From a virus, in IMG/VR virus record IMGVR_UViG_3300032607_000104, positions 1 to 34,273 of that record: a stretch of 34,273 bases of DNA. The stretch is one strand, 5' to 3'. A program made the translations under genes and the position numbers. Numbering within the stretch: the first letter of the stretch is position 1; each line of letters begins with the position of its first letter. The notes under the pieces are model-generated. The model was not told the DNA's origin. It saw nothing but the letters and a program-made list of their open reading frames with translations, and ran no database searches. Below are positions 7,470-15,007 of this stretch, piece after piece.

Positions 7470-7497
7470 ATTATAGCAAGCCACTGACAAACCGCAA
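7470..7497 (-). promoter_or_regulatory. Predicted sigma70-type promoter P1
   Basis: On the minus strand: -35 TTGCGG (7497-7492), 16-bp spacer TTTGTCAGTGGCTTGC, consensus -10 TATAAT (7475-7470). It lies directly after the stop of the ribbon-helix-helix gene and reads into the candidate small RNA. It is almost a copy of P2 (7330-7357). Because the shared block lies between -35 and -10, a regulator bound there would block polymerase; the adjacent RHH protein is an obvious candidate (inference). Confidence 0.7.
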
Positions 7498-7498
7498 G

Positions 7499-7693
7499 TT
7501 ACTTGTGACGATCCCACAGTTCTTGGTCTGGATACCCTGGGGTACGTTGTGAGGGGTTTACATACGCCTTTAAAGCCTCTACGATCACGTCTGTGACTGT
7601 GCGGCCCTCAATAGCAGCCTTCTCTTTTACAGCACCCCAAAGGTCGCTGGATACACGAATAGTACGTGTCGGTGTCTTAGGTGCGTTAGGCAT
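7499..7693 (-). CDS. Ribbon-helix-helix (CopG/Arc-type) DNA-binding protein
   Basis: This 64-aa protein has the RHH pattern: a short basic strand TRTIRVSS (9-16), then helix DLWGAVKEKAAIEG, a turn, and helix TVTDVIVEALKAYV, with a short polar tail. RHH proteins dimerise and insert the beta-ribbon into the DNA major groove, often repressing their own promoters. No clear Shine-Dalgarno is visible; the gene starts 9 bp after the SNF2 helicase stop, so coupling is likely. It ends at promoter P1, whose spacer is repeated in P2. Control of those promoters is a reasonable but untested idea. Confidence 0.8.
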   Translation of the reverse strand: MPNAPKTPTRTIRVSSDLWGAVKEKAAIEGRTVTDVIVEALKAYVNPSQRTPGYPDQELWDRHK

Positions 7694-7702
7694 TGAATAA
7701 GT

Positions 7703-9265
7703 CTAAACCGTAATGTTCTGTAGGAAAGCCCTAAGTGAGCCTGCAGTTAAAGCAACCCCGCCCCTATCGTCAATTCCTTCACCGTCTACTACAGCGTTTG
7801 CAATAGCAATTTTCTGTTGCAACATGGTGTGTTGACGCTCTTCAATAGACCCCTCCATTAAAAAGTCTTGGATAACTATCGACGTCCAAGTAGAGGACGC
7901 CCTACGAATTCGACCATTCCTCTGTACAGCCAACCCAGCATTCCAAGGTAAGTCATAATTGATAAGGAGATTAGCTTGAGGCAAATCCACACCATAACCA
8001 CCGGCATCAGAACTAACAAGTATGCGAATACTGGGATCAGTTTGAAAACTAACTTTAGATTCTTCTTTAGCTTTAGCATTCATCTCCCCTGTGTAAGGAG
8101 TGCTAGCCCAGTTTGGGCGTAACGTATCTCCAATAATATCTACCATGTGAACATAGCTAGTGAATATAACTATTTTGTTGCCTTCGTACTCACCTAAAAA
8201 GTTATCTACATACTCTTTTAAAGCAGATAGTTTTGGAGATTTAGTAACTTTATCTAAACGTCCGGTTTCTTTTAAGTCTGCTGCATATCCGGAGGACTTT
8301 GATGAGAACTCCAGTAGCTGTGGGTGATCGCAAAGCATGCGTAAAGCAGTTAGCTTAGACATAATCTTTCCACGCAAAGCGTCAGCACCTTCCCAGGAGT
8401 TTGCTTGCCCATAGTGATTAAATACGTCAAAGCTTGTTCCGTAAGACTCAACAGCTTCATCTAAATCAGTAAGGATTTCGTTGGCAATACTCTTGTAAAG
8501 TTTAGAGCTTACAGAATCAAATTGAATTAAAATTGGCTCAGCAAATATAGTCTCAGGCAAATAGGGGGCAACATCTGGATCTGACTGACGTTTGCGGACA
8601 CAGGCTTTAGAGAGAGTGGTGTTTAAAAGAGGTAGGTTGCGATAACGGTCTACACCGCCAAAACGATTGCGAACAATAAAAGTTTGGTCAAACAAATCAA
8701 ACCTACCTAAAAGACTATTGTCTACAAACTGCATAATTGAGTAGAGCTCTTCTGGTTTTCCGTTTTCTACGGGTGTACCAGTAAGAGCAAACTTATAATC
8801 GCTCTTTAACTTCTTTACGTACTTGGAGCGTTTGGATCTAAAACTTTTGATTGCGGTTGCTTCGTCGCAGATAATGAATCCTGTAGGGAGCTGTCGTACA
8901 TACTCCCAGTCGTTAACAACTTGCTCGTAGTTAATAATGACGTAATCAACGAGTGTATGCCCCCAGTCGAAGGCTTGCTGGTATTGTTCGATACGCTGTT
9001 TCGGCGTTCCATCAATAACCAAAGCTGTTGAAGACTCATCTGTAAACTTCCTAATCTGATCTGCCCATTGGTATTTGAGGCTAGACAGACAGATAACTAT
9101 ACCTGGCTCCATTATCTTCTGTTCGTCCATAAGACGTTCGATAGCTGCAATCGTAAGCACTGTCTTACCAAGGCCAAGGTCATAAGCAACAAGCATCTTG
9201 CCGCGTTCGCACATGGCGTCTACAGCCTCTGGTTGGTATGGAAGCAGCGTGCCGGTAAAAGTCAT
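7703..9265 (-). CDS. SNF2-family DEAD-like helicase/ATPase
   Basis: From the ATG at 9265 the protein is 520 aa. Superfamily 2 motifs are clear: Q-like LLPYQPEAV; motif I YDLGLGKT (28-35); Ia CLSSLKYQW; motif II DEAT (about 132-135); III LTGTPVEN; V SSDAGGYGVDLPQA; and VI QRNGRIRR (about 450). It should be an ATP-driven dsDNA translocase helping replication, repair or recombination. The upstream in-frame TTG (9322) would overlap the HNH gene by 55 bp; the ATG sits 2 bp after that gene's stop. It is the first gene after the HNH endonuclease, a typical arrangement for a homing nuclease inserted between core genes. Confidence 0.9.
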   Translation of the reverse strand: MTFTGTLLPYQPEAVDAMCERGKMLVAYDLGLGKTVLTIAAIERLMDEQKIMEPGIVICLSSLKYQWADQIRKFTDESSTALVIDGTPKQRIEQYQQAFDWGHTLVDYVIINYEQVVNDWEYVRQLPTGFIICDEATAIKSFRSKRSKYVKKLKSDYKFALTGTPVENGKPEELYSIMQFVDNSLLGRFDLFDQTFIVRNRFGGVDRYRNLPLLNTTLSKACVRKRQSDPDVAPYLPETIFAEPILIQFDSVSSKLYKSIANEILTDLDEAVESYGTSFDVFNHYGQANSWEGADALRGKIMSKLTALRMLCDHPQLLEFSSKSSGYAADLKETGRLDKVTKSPKLSALKEYVDNFLGEYEGNKIVIFTSYVHMVDIIGDTLRPNWASTPYTGEMNAKAKEESKVSFQTDPSIRILVSSDAGGYGVDLPQANLLINYDLPWNAGLAVQRNGRIRRASSTWTSIVIQDFLMEGSIEERQHTMLQQKIAIANAVVDGEGIDDRGGVALTAGSLRAFLQNITV

Positions 9266-9267
9266 AG

Positions 9268-9726
9268 TTAGAAGTCTACTGGAGTGTTTACTAACCGCTT
9301 TACAGAATTGCAAATTTTGCAAGTAATAGAAGGTTCTTCACCGTTGTGGCGAGTACGACGAGTACTTATATGAATTTGAGAGTCTTCATCAAATAGGGGG
9401 TGGCCGTTTACACATAGAGTGGGGTCTGGATTAGCTTTACGGTTTAAGCTGTTCTCAGATTTAGTTACCTGTCTAAGGTGATCTGGGTTGCAACAGTTTC
9501 TAACCTTGCAAATATGATCTATGACCATATCTGGCAAAACAGGCTCTTTCATAACAGCAACCATAAGGCGATGCACTAGGTAAGTGGTTCCCTTAATGTA
9601 AAAACGACCGTACCCATCGTCAACTTTTCCAGTCCACAGCCAACAGTCGTCGGTCTTATTTACTTTATTCCAAAAAGTAGTAGGTAGTTGACCTACTGAG
9701 TTATATTCAAGAGATGCTTTTGCCAT
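9268..9726 (-). CDS. HNH endonuclease (possible free-standing homing nuclease)
   Basis: This 152-aa protein has the HNH core: a TFWNKVNKTDDCWLW N-terminal segment, the YLVHRLMVAV region, then VIDHICKVRNCCNPDHLRQVT with the D-H, N and H residues and zinc-type cysteines. A second Cys/His set lies in CVNGHP and CKICNSVK. HNH proteins of this type make DNA nicks or breaks and are often mobile among phage genomes. It is inserted between a small hypothetical gene (TAATG overlap) and the SNF2 helicase. SD GGAGG lies upstream. No intron or intein is seen around it. Confidence 0.88.
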   Translation of the reverse strand: MAKASLEYNSVGQLPTTFWNKVNKTDDCWLWTGKVDDGYGRFYIKGTTYLVHRLMVAVMKEPVLPDMVIDHICKVRNCCNPDHLRQVTKSENSLNRKANPDPTLCVNGHPLFDEDSQIHISTRRTRHNGEEPSITCKICNSVKRLVNTPVDF

Positions 9727-9920
9727 TATTTATTTCCTCCAACTATTGCCATTACTTCTACAAGTATAGCAGTAGCTGACTTAGGAGAACCGCCCCGGTA
9801 GTACTCGCTTACGTGAGAAATTTCTTTAATGATCTTAGCCCTAATCTCAGTCTCCGTAGATGGCTTGTTCACCAAATACGAAGTGTTTAGCTTTTTCAAT
9901 GCCGTACTCGATTTGTTCAC
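9726..9920 (-). CDS. Hypothetical small protein (64 aa, GTG start)
   Basis: The frame fills the gap between primase and HNH genes and ends with a TAATG overlap onto the HNH start. The GTG at 9920 has AGGAG nine nt upstream but lies 74 bp inside the primase gene; an alternative GTG at 9872 has no ribosome site. The peptide has two helical segments (TEIRAKIIKEISHVSEYY and KSATAILVEVMAIVGG). No family is recognised. The true start is uncertain. Confidence 0.5.
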   Translation of the reverse strand: MNKSSTALKKLNTSYLVNKPSTETEIRAKIIKEISHVSEYYRGGSPKSATAILVEVMAIVGGNK

Positions 9921-10830
9921 GAGACATGTCTCCTATATCTTTTATACCGGTACCGGTATAATTAAAAAACCAACATTCCATGCCTGCTTCTTTACACTTA
10001 GCAAACATTTCTTTAGATGCTTTTTCTCCTGCTGCATCAATTTTAGGGTTATCAAAAGCAAAAATCAACTTCTCAGCTTTCCTAAACAAATCAAACTGCG
10101 CTTGGCTTACGGAAGCGCCATAGGTTGCTAGCCCGCCTAATTGCAGCTTAGATGAGCTGAGCTTCACCACATCCAATGGTGACTCAACTATGAGCACAGA
10201 TGAGTCAATTAAAACGTCAAGACCAAAAAGCGTTAGTGACTTCTGGATTCCTGCCGGCCTGTTACGGAACGTTCTGTTTGTTTGTCCCTTTTCTTGCCAG
10301 CCCATAAGCTTTGAACTCTCAGCATTCCTAATTGGAATAATCCAAGCCTCTTGCTTGCGGTCCCACTTAAGTTCGTGGTTTGACGCAGCACTTCGCGTTA
10401 GCTGTCGTGCCTGTAACGCCCAGTCAGGTACTTCATCAAACACAGCAAGGCGTGCATCGCTCATCTCAATTGGACGTGGAGCAGGACCAACGTAAGCATT
10501 GCGCATCTCTTCGAGTTGCTTAGCAAGTTCTTCAAAGTCAACTTCAATCTCTTGCTGTAGCCATGCTTTTGCAGCCTCATAGTCAGGGCGATCAAACTTA
10601 GTTTTAAGTTCAAGCACGTCTGCTATGAGACCAAGCAAAATACCTTTGTATCCACAGGAGAAGCAGTGGTGGACACCGGTCTCAGTATTGATTGACCAAG
10701 ATGGATTATTATCTTGACGACCAACTCGTTCTAAGTGCATAGGGCACAGACCTGTGATCTCTCTGTTGCGTTGAGACCCATCTACACCCAGACGTAGGAG
10801 TACCTTCTCAATATCCCCGTCGCGGTACAT
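9847..10830 (-). CDS. DnaG-type primase (CHC2 zinc finger plus Toprim)
   Basis: This 327-aa protein makes RNA primers at the phage fork. The N-terminal zinc finger uses C29, H32, C56 and C59 (LCPMH ... HCFSCGYKG). The Toprim domain has VLIVESPLD with catalytic E216 and FAFDNPKID with D260 and D265. It is about half the length of bacterial DnaG and lacks an evident C-terminal helicase-binding domain, as is common in phages; the helicase is encoded separately at 11465-12706. The ATG directly follows the preceding stop (TAGATG), with GGAG about 10 nt upstream. Confidence 0.88.
   Translation of the reverse strand: MYRDGDIEKVLLRLGVDGSQRNREITGLCPMHLERVGRQDNNPSWSINTETGVHHCFSCGYKGILLGLIADVLELKTKFDRPDYEAAKAWLQQEIEVDFEELAKQLEEMRNAYVGPAPRPIEMSDARLAVFDEVPDWALQARQLTRSAASNHELKWDRKQEAWIIPIRNAESSKLMGWQEKGQTNRTFRNRPAGIQKSLTLFGLDVLIDSSVLIVESPLDVVKLSSSKLQLGGLATYGASVSQAQFDLFRKAEKLIFAFDNPKIDAAGEKASKEMFAKCKEAGMECWFFNYTGTGIKDIGDMSREQIEYGIEKAKHFVFGEQAIYGD
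9942..9961. repeat. Perfect 20-bp palindrome inside the primase gene
   Basis: TTATACCGGTACCGGTATAA reads identically on both strands with no central spacer. It lies near the 3' end of the primase gene and encodes the peptide repeat Y-T-G-T-G-I. A dimeric protein-binding site or an accidental product of the TG repeat are both possible; there is no independent support for a function. Confidence 0.6.
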
Positions 10831-11061
10831 CTAAGAAAAATCTCCGATTACACGGTACATAATTTCTGTGTACGTGGCTGCGTTTGCAGCAAGATCTTCT
10901 GGATGATGCAGCTCCCCAGACTCTTCTTCTTCTGACCAGTTAGCTCTCATATAGTTACGCAGTCCTTCTGAAAGACGGTCTACAAACACGTCTACAGTCA
11001 TGTAACCGCGTTCCATAAGCTGCTCATCTGTTGGCATCTCATACTTATTCTTTTTACCCAT
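10831..11061 (-). CDS. Hypothetical acidic small protein (76 aa)
   Basis: The family is not recognised. The protein is acidic and helical, with segments DEQLMERGYMTVDVFVDRLSEG and NWSEEEESGELHHPEDLAANAATYTEIMYRV. It is embedded in the primase/helicase operon: it overlaps the zinc-binding gene upstream by 8 bp, and its stop directly abuts the primase ATG. This arrangement suggests co-translation with the primase and possibly an accessory role in replication, which is inference from position only. Confidence 0.65.
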   Translation of the reverse strand: MGKKNKYEMPTDEQLMERGYMTVDVFVDRLSEGLRNYMRANWSEEEESGELHHPEDLAANAATYTEIMYRVIGDFS

Positions 11062-11245
11062 TTAGAGGCTCCCTATAATCAATTGGTGTTGGTGCTGTAG
11101 CAAGTGCGCCACATAAAACGCACTCCATATCTAACATGTACAAAGAGATTTCTCCCTCTTCAAACATTGCTTGAACCTTCCATAAGAAAGAGCCACAAAT
11201 ACAAACTTCTATTGGAGCATCTTTATCTCTTAAATCTAAACTCAT
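11054..11245 (-). CDS. Small zinc-ribbon-like protein (63 aa)
   Basis: The ATG at 11245 overlaps the WhiB stop (ATGA), which fixes the start better than an upstream in-frame TTG at 11305. The protein has paired cysteines C15-x-C17 and C42-x2-C45 (EVCICGS and ECVLCGA) separated by a short beta-type segment (FLWKVQAMFEEGEISLYML), consistent with a one-zinc ribbon. Function is unknown. Its coupling to whiB suggests the two are made together. Confidence 0.65.
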   Translation of the reverse strand: MSLDLRDKDAPIEVCICGSFLWKVQAMFEEGEISLYMLDMECVLCGALATAPTPIDYREPLNG

Positions 11246-11496
11246 ACTAATGCTCGTTTCCGTCGTCTTAAGTTCTTCCGGTCTTGAGGAGTTGTACCGC
11301 CCCAAACACCATCCAAACTACTGTCCGACATAGCATACTCTAGGCAAGCAGTACTCAGCGGACAGCCCTGGCAAATAGCCTTTGCCTTATCCACGATCAA
11401 ACGATGCGTGTAGTCCTCAGGAAAGAACAACTCTGGATCCACTGACTTGCATGATTGCGAGCCATTAAATGGTGCTGATCCCAAATAAAGATCCAT
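11242..11496 (-). CDS. whiB: WhiB-family Fe-S transcription factor (canonical)
   Basis: From the ATG at 11496 the protein is 84 aa, the usual WhiB size. Cluster ligands are C16, C42, C45 and C51 (SCKSVDPELFFP; AICQGCPLSTAC), with the G-V-W-G-G turn at 63-67 and a basic tail (DRKNLRRRKRA) for DNA contact. An in-frame ATG at 11604 would add 36 residues with no WhiB similarity and lengthen the overlap with the helicase gene from 32 to 140 bp, so the internal start is preferred. A GAAGGGAAG stretch lies just upstream. It probably redirects host transcription. Confidence 0.9.
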   Translation of the reverse strand: MDLYLGSAPFNGSQSCKSVDPELFFPEDYTHRLIVDKAKAICQGCPLSTACLEYAMSDSSLDGVWGGTTPQDRKNLRRRKRALV

Positions 11497-12706
11497 ACTC
11501 TTCAAACTTCCCTTCTTCCCAGTCCCATAAGAGATCACTTGATGCCGGTCCGCAGTTACGACTTGCAACGATACGTAGTTCACGGGAAGTATCGTCTTCT
11601 TCATCTTGCTTTTGTAATCCTAAAATAACATCTGAGTCTTGATAGAAAGATGATGAGTAACCAATTGCATCTGCTGATACTTGTCGCTTCTTCATCTTCC
11701 ATAACAAAACCTGAGTTGAAATAACAATAGGAATTTTCTTAGCCATAGCAAGTTGCTTAAGACCACGAGTTATATTTGTAAGAGCTTGAGGACTGTTCTG
11801 CTCCCCAGTGATCTCATCTACCATCAGATACACACCGTCCACAAACACAATGTCTGGACGAAGCTTGTCGATCTTTGCAGCAAGTCCAGTAACAGTCATT
11901 GCAGATACTGCATCTGTTAAATAGAACTTGTGCATGCCTTCCATATCTTCAAGAACCTTTTGATACCGAGCCTCTTCTTCTTTAGTCAGGGCCCCGCGAA
12001 TCAACCGGGAGTGGGCAATGTGGGAACGCATTGCATCGTGTCGATGTTGCTGCTCAATGTTGTTCATCTCAAAAGATTGAAACAAAGGGACAAAGCCATC
12101 GTTGTGCACGTTGACTGCAACCTGCAAAGCAAGAACTGACTTACCTGTTTTAGGTGGAGCAATAATTGTAATTAGCTGACCAGGTTGCAAACCAGCGGTC
12201 GCTTGATCAATAGTTCTAAAACCAGTAGCAATACCTAACAAACCGTTTGGACGAGTCTTTACATTTAGATACTCATCAAAGCGTTGAATAGCATTAAGAG
12301 TTAAATCAATATCTGTTGTCTCACGAGAACCTTCATCAAGAAGCTTTGCTACTCCCTGATTTAGTACTGCGATAGCAGTGTTGTGATCTCCCGAAGCAAT
12401 TGCTTCTGACGCATCTTGTACAACCGTAATTGTGCTTTGACGTTTACGGTATTCAATAAGCTGATCTAATAAATAATCAATGTTGTCTTCTACTGCTAAC
12501 AAACGATATGTAGGAAAGTTATCTAGAACAGTAACGCCAGTAGGAACTTCTTGATACTTAGTCCAGTGTTGACGGATAAAGCGCCACACTGCTTTGTTCT
12601 CATCTACAAAAAACCAGTCGTCGTTAACACCGGCCTCTAGAAGAATAGAGATATCTCGAGTTCGTACAGCGCGGGAGAGAAGCCGTACTTCGTTATCTGC
12701 TGCCAC
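11465..12706 (-). CDS. DnaB-type replicative helicase
   Basis: This 413-aa RecA-fold helicase has an N-terminal helical DnaB-like domain (1-100), a linker, and a motor domain. The motor domain starts LLGIATGFRTIDQATAGLQPGQL, with Walker A APPKTGKS (183-190), the SLEM-like SFEMN (211-215), and Walker B DIVFVDG (285-291). The remaining H4-type segment includes VISTQ and SSSFYQDSDVIL. The start is GTG, preceded by GGGGGGA. The DnaC-type loader and the winged-helix initiator lie upstream in the same operon, so the phage carries a self-contained loading set. Confidence 0.88.
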   Translation of the reverse strand: MAADNEVRLLSRAVRTRDISILLEAGVNDDWFFVDENKAVWRFIRQHWTKYQEVPTGVTVLDNFPTYRLLAVEDNIDYLLDQLIEYRKRQSTITVVQDASEAIASGDHNTAIAVLNQGVAKLLDEGSRETTDIDLTLNAIQRFDEYLNVKTRPNGLLGIATGFRTIDQATAGLQPGQLITIIAPPKTGKSVLALQVAVNVHNDGFVPLFQSFEMNNIEQQHRHDAMRSHIAHSRLIRGALTKEEEARYQKVLEDMEGMHKFYLTDAVSAMTVTGLAAKIDKLRPDIVFVDGVYLMVDEITGEQNSPQALTNITRGLKQLAMAKKIPIVISTQVLLWKMKKRQVSADAIGYSSSFYQDSDVILGLQKQDEEDDTSRELRIVASRNCGPASSDLLWDWEEGKFEEYGSLFGISTI

Positions 12707-13111
12707 TTATAATCCCCCCATTGCTAAATACTTACTGCCGTACCTTAGACCCCTAGAGGGTATATCCACAACCCCTTTGAGTTCTGGACGATAGGGAAGT
12801 TCTCCCACTAAATCTGCTACTGAGTTATATCTGTTTACGTAATTAAACGGATTGGTACCAAGGTTGTTTAAATCCTCAAGAACTTCTTCCATCTCTTTTT
12901 TAGAATAACCAAAGCCAACTAACTCTAATGTGTATCCAAACTTTTCGCCAAAGCGCCAGAACAAAGAAAGAGACTGACGGTTGTAACTACTTTCTTCTCC
13001 AAAGACAGGTATCCCCAGAACTTTCTTGAGAGTGGGGGACCGGTCAAGAATGCAATCTAAAGTTACTACTACTCGGAGAGGAACCTCGTTTGAGATATCC
13101 CCACCCTTCAT
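12707..13111 (-). CDS. Hypothetical protein, possibly HAD-like (134 aa)
   Basis: A beta-strand followed by LDCILD (RVVVTLDCILD, about 13-23) resembles the first motif of HAD-fold proteins but lacks the full DxD. The remaining sequence, including GYTLELVGFGYSKKEMEEVLEDL and the C-terminal GVVDIPSRGLRYGSKYL, is compatible with a Rossmann-type fold. Assignment is weak. The gene shares 1-bp TGATG coupling with the SWIM zinc-finger gene and abuts the helicase start. Confidence 0.6.
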   Translation of the reverse strand: MKGGDISNEVPLRVVVTLDCILDRSPTLKKVLGIPVFGEESSYNRQSLSLFWRFGEKFGYTLELVGFGYSKKEMEEVLEDLNNLGTNPFNYVNRYNSVADLVGELPYRPELKGVVDIPSRGLRYGSKYLAMGGL

Positions 13112-13410
13112 CAGACTACTTCGATTTTTCCGTAGTTGATTAACAGGTTTCTAAAAGCTTCTGGTGATTGAACAGCCAGGTTAGCTTCTAGGACTGGAGC
13201 CTTTGTAGAAATGTGTGTTGGGTAGACGCCGTTGTTATCGGACATCCGCTCACGGACAAAACGAGTGTGCTTGCAAGAACTTCTGTTCTTGAACCCTGAG
13301 CAGTTGCAACGAACCTTTAGAGAGTTAGCCTCAATCTCTACTTCGTGCACGCCAGTGTCAGATAGAAACAACTGCGACACTTGCCAACTTTTCACTGAAA
13401 ACCTCATCAT
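13111..13410 (-). CDS. SWIM-type zinc-finger protein (99 aa)
   Basis: The motif VRCNCSGFKNRSSCKHTRFV gives C35-x-C37-x8-C46-x-H48, the CxCx(n)CxH signature of SWIM domains, which bind DNA or protein partners and are often associated with SNF2 ATPases and recombination proteins. The N-terminal half is beta-rich (VHEVEIEANSLKVRC), also typical. The ATG overlaps the DnaC stop (ATGA). An SNF2 ATPase is encoded in the same gene cluster (7703-9265), so the two could work together; that is inference. Confidence 0.75.
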   Translation of the reverse strand: MMRFSVKSWQVSQLFLSDTGVHEVEIEANSLKVRCNCSGFKNRSSCKHTRFVRERMSDNNGVYPTHISTKAPVLEANLAVQSPEAFRNLLINYGKIEVV

Positions 13411-14081
13411 CTTCTTAGATCCTTCCCCGAGTTTACATCAATTGCTATGAAAGCTTCATAGGCAAAGCTAGCCATTGGTGCGCCGTATTGCTCTTCCCAC
13501 CTAGTAAGCGGTGTATTACTTGTAACAATAGTCGGTAATCCCGAATTAAAGCGGGAACGAAGCAGTTCGTCAAACGTGTCTTCTGCCCAACGAGATGAAG
13601 CCTTGTGTTCTTTTCCTAAATCGTCTAGAACAAATGTTCGAATGACATTTTCCTTGGGACCGTCTCCATAAATCCCATTGATCATAGTTTCAGTGGCATC
13701 GTCAAACTCATCCCACTGAGATTTCTGGATCCGAAGAAACCGTGGATAGTCCATAAACATGGCTGGCCGTCTCAAAGTCAAATCTGGGGAGCCCCAAGTC
13801 TCCGCTGACATACCCCTCATAAGCTCCTGGAGGGCCACAGAGGCGAGAGTAGTCTTGCCGTGACCAGGTTTACCTAGGAGCAGTAGACCCTTGCCGCAAT
13901 TGGGGCTTCCAGCCGCTTGTACAACCTTGCCGGCTTTGACAGATTTAATCCAAGACTGGATCTTGTCAAAGGAATCGTTAGGTGTTAAATCGGAGAACTC
14001 CATCCCAATGGTTTTCATCGGGAGATTGGCCGCTCTGATTTGGGCACGGACACTTGGAGTTACATCTTCGAGTTTATACAT
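13407..14081 (-). CDS. DnaC-type AAA+ helicase loader
   Basis: This 224-aa ATPase has Walker A LGKPGHGKTT (69-78), Walker B TFVLDDLG (149-156) and sensor-I-like IVTSNTPL, the pattern of DnaC/IstB loaders that place DnaB-type helicases on single-stranded DNA. The N-terminal 40 residues are probably the helicase contact. It sits between the winged-helix initiator gene (TAATG junction) and downstream replication genes, matching the initiator-loader-helicase order seen in many phages. Confidence 0.87.
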   Translation of the reverse strand: MYKLEDVTPSVRAQIRAANLPMKTIGMEFSDLTPNDSFDKIQSWIKSVKAGKVVQAAGSPNCGKGLLLLGKPGHGKTTLASVALQELMRGMSAETWGSPDLTLRRPAMFMDYPRFLRIQKSQWDEFDDATETMINGIYGDGPKENVIRTFVLDDLGKEHKASSRWAEDTFDELLRSRFNSGLPTIVTSNTPLTRWEEQYGAPMASFAYEAFIAIDVNSGKDLRR

Positions 14082-14983
14082 TAGCTCTCCAATAGTTTCA
14101 GCATCTTTTCCTGATGCGCTAGCATATCTTCGTCTAAACCAATCGGTTCGTCAACTCGACTTACCATTCCGTGGATCATTCCGTAATACTTCATAAATCT
14201 TTGATACATAGGAAGTCCAAAACCGGGTTCTGAAATAACTCTAGTGTCTCCAAAGAACATGCGCATGCCCTTGAGAATCTGAATACGCTCAACACCTTCA
14301 CCAACTCGTTTGTTAATCCAAGTAGCAAGTTGTTTTCCAGATATCTGATTTACTGCGCCACTACCACCACAGGTAGCGATGTACAAGTCGTAGAACTCTG
14401 CAACAAGATCTCCGGTAGCCCAGTCTTCCTCTGGGACATTGATCCTATTACGAGCTTCTACTTCAACCCTAGTCTTTTTACGTCGAGCTCCCCCGACCTT
14501 CAAAGTATTTACTTTTCCAATAGCACCTGAATCATCTTCGGTGTCCAAAACCTTCTTCTTAGATTTTGGGGGTGTGCTGTCTTCAAACATGTCCCAACCC
14601 ATTTCGATTCCTTTCTCAGTTTGAGGCGCAGCCTCTATAGATACAGTTACGTTAGTAACTGTATCTATACTCTTAACTCTAGTAGACATATCACTAGTAT
14701 TAGTATTAGTGACTATACCTCTGTCCATGTATAGAACGCCTGATAATCCGTTGTCGGTGAATTTCAAGTTTGTACGCCATTGACCAGAATTGTCTTGATG
14801 CCTTACGGCTTTTATATAACCTTGCAGCTTTAATTCTGCCATAGCATTTCTAATTGCGTCTCGGCCTTCTGGTACCGATGCGGACATTTCTTCCGCGGAT
14901 AACACACGTCCAACTTCAACGTAATAGGCAAATAAACCTCTAGCACGTAGCGAAAGGTTTGGGTCTGAATATGGTGACTTCAT
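14081..14983 (-). CDS. Winged-helix replication initiator-like protein
   Basis: The 300-aa protein starts MKSPYSDPNLSLRARGLFAYYVEVGRVLSAEEM and continues to about residue 85 as a winged helix-turn-helix of the phage initiator type (SVPEGRDAIRNAMAELKLQGYI). A Thr/Asn/Ser/Val-rich linker (about 88-118) follows, then basic SKKKV and RRKKTR patches, and a C-terminal helical domain resembling DnaD/loader-interaction regions. It is the first gene after promoter P3, with AAGGAGGAG before the ATG, and precedes dnaC. The linker is encoded by palindromic, repeat-rich DNA (origin candidate). Confidence 0.72.
   Translation of the reverse strand: MKSPYSDPNLSLRARGLFAYYVEVGRVLSAEEMSASVPEGRDAIRNAMAELKLQGYIKAVRHQDNSGQWRTNLKFTDNGLSGVLYMDRGIVTNTNTSDMSTRVKSIDTVTNVTVSIEAAPQTEKGIEMGWDMFEDSTPPKSKKKVLDTEDDSGAIGKVNTLKVGGARRKKTRVEVEARNRINVPEEDWATGDLVAEFYDLYIATCGGSGAVNQISGKQLATWINKRVGEGVERIQILKGMRMFFGDTRVISEPGFGLPMYQRFMKYYGMIHGMVSRVDEPIGLDEDMLAHQEKMLKLLES
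14636..14712. repeat. Palindrome and iteron-like cluster; putative replication origin
   Basis: A perfect inverted repeat with 15-bp arms (14636-14650 and 14655-14669, TATAGATACAGTTAC and complement) surrounds a 4-bp GTTA spacer. It is followed by TCACTA/TAGTGA (14691-14696, 14707-14712) flanking tandem TAGTAT words. The region is AT-rich and lies within the initiator-like gene, the layout of lambda ori inside gene O. Function is inferred from structure and context. Confidence 0.5.
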
Positions 14984-15007
14984 AGTCTCCTCCTTGTCGG
15001 AGCAGAC

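Noticed and set aside
9266-9322. TTG start of the SNF2 helicase at 9322
   Set aside because: It overlaps the HNH gene; the ATG at 9265 begins right at the conserved domain.
11246-11305. Longer start for the small zinc-ribbon gene at TTG 11305
   Set aside because: The added part is only the WhiB coding region in another frame, and the ATGA junction at 11245 is more convincing.
11497-11604. Longer start for the canonical WhiB at 11604
   Set aside because: It would add 36 residues without WhiB similarity, deep inside the helicase gene; the 84-aa form has normal family size.
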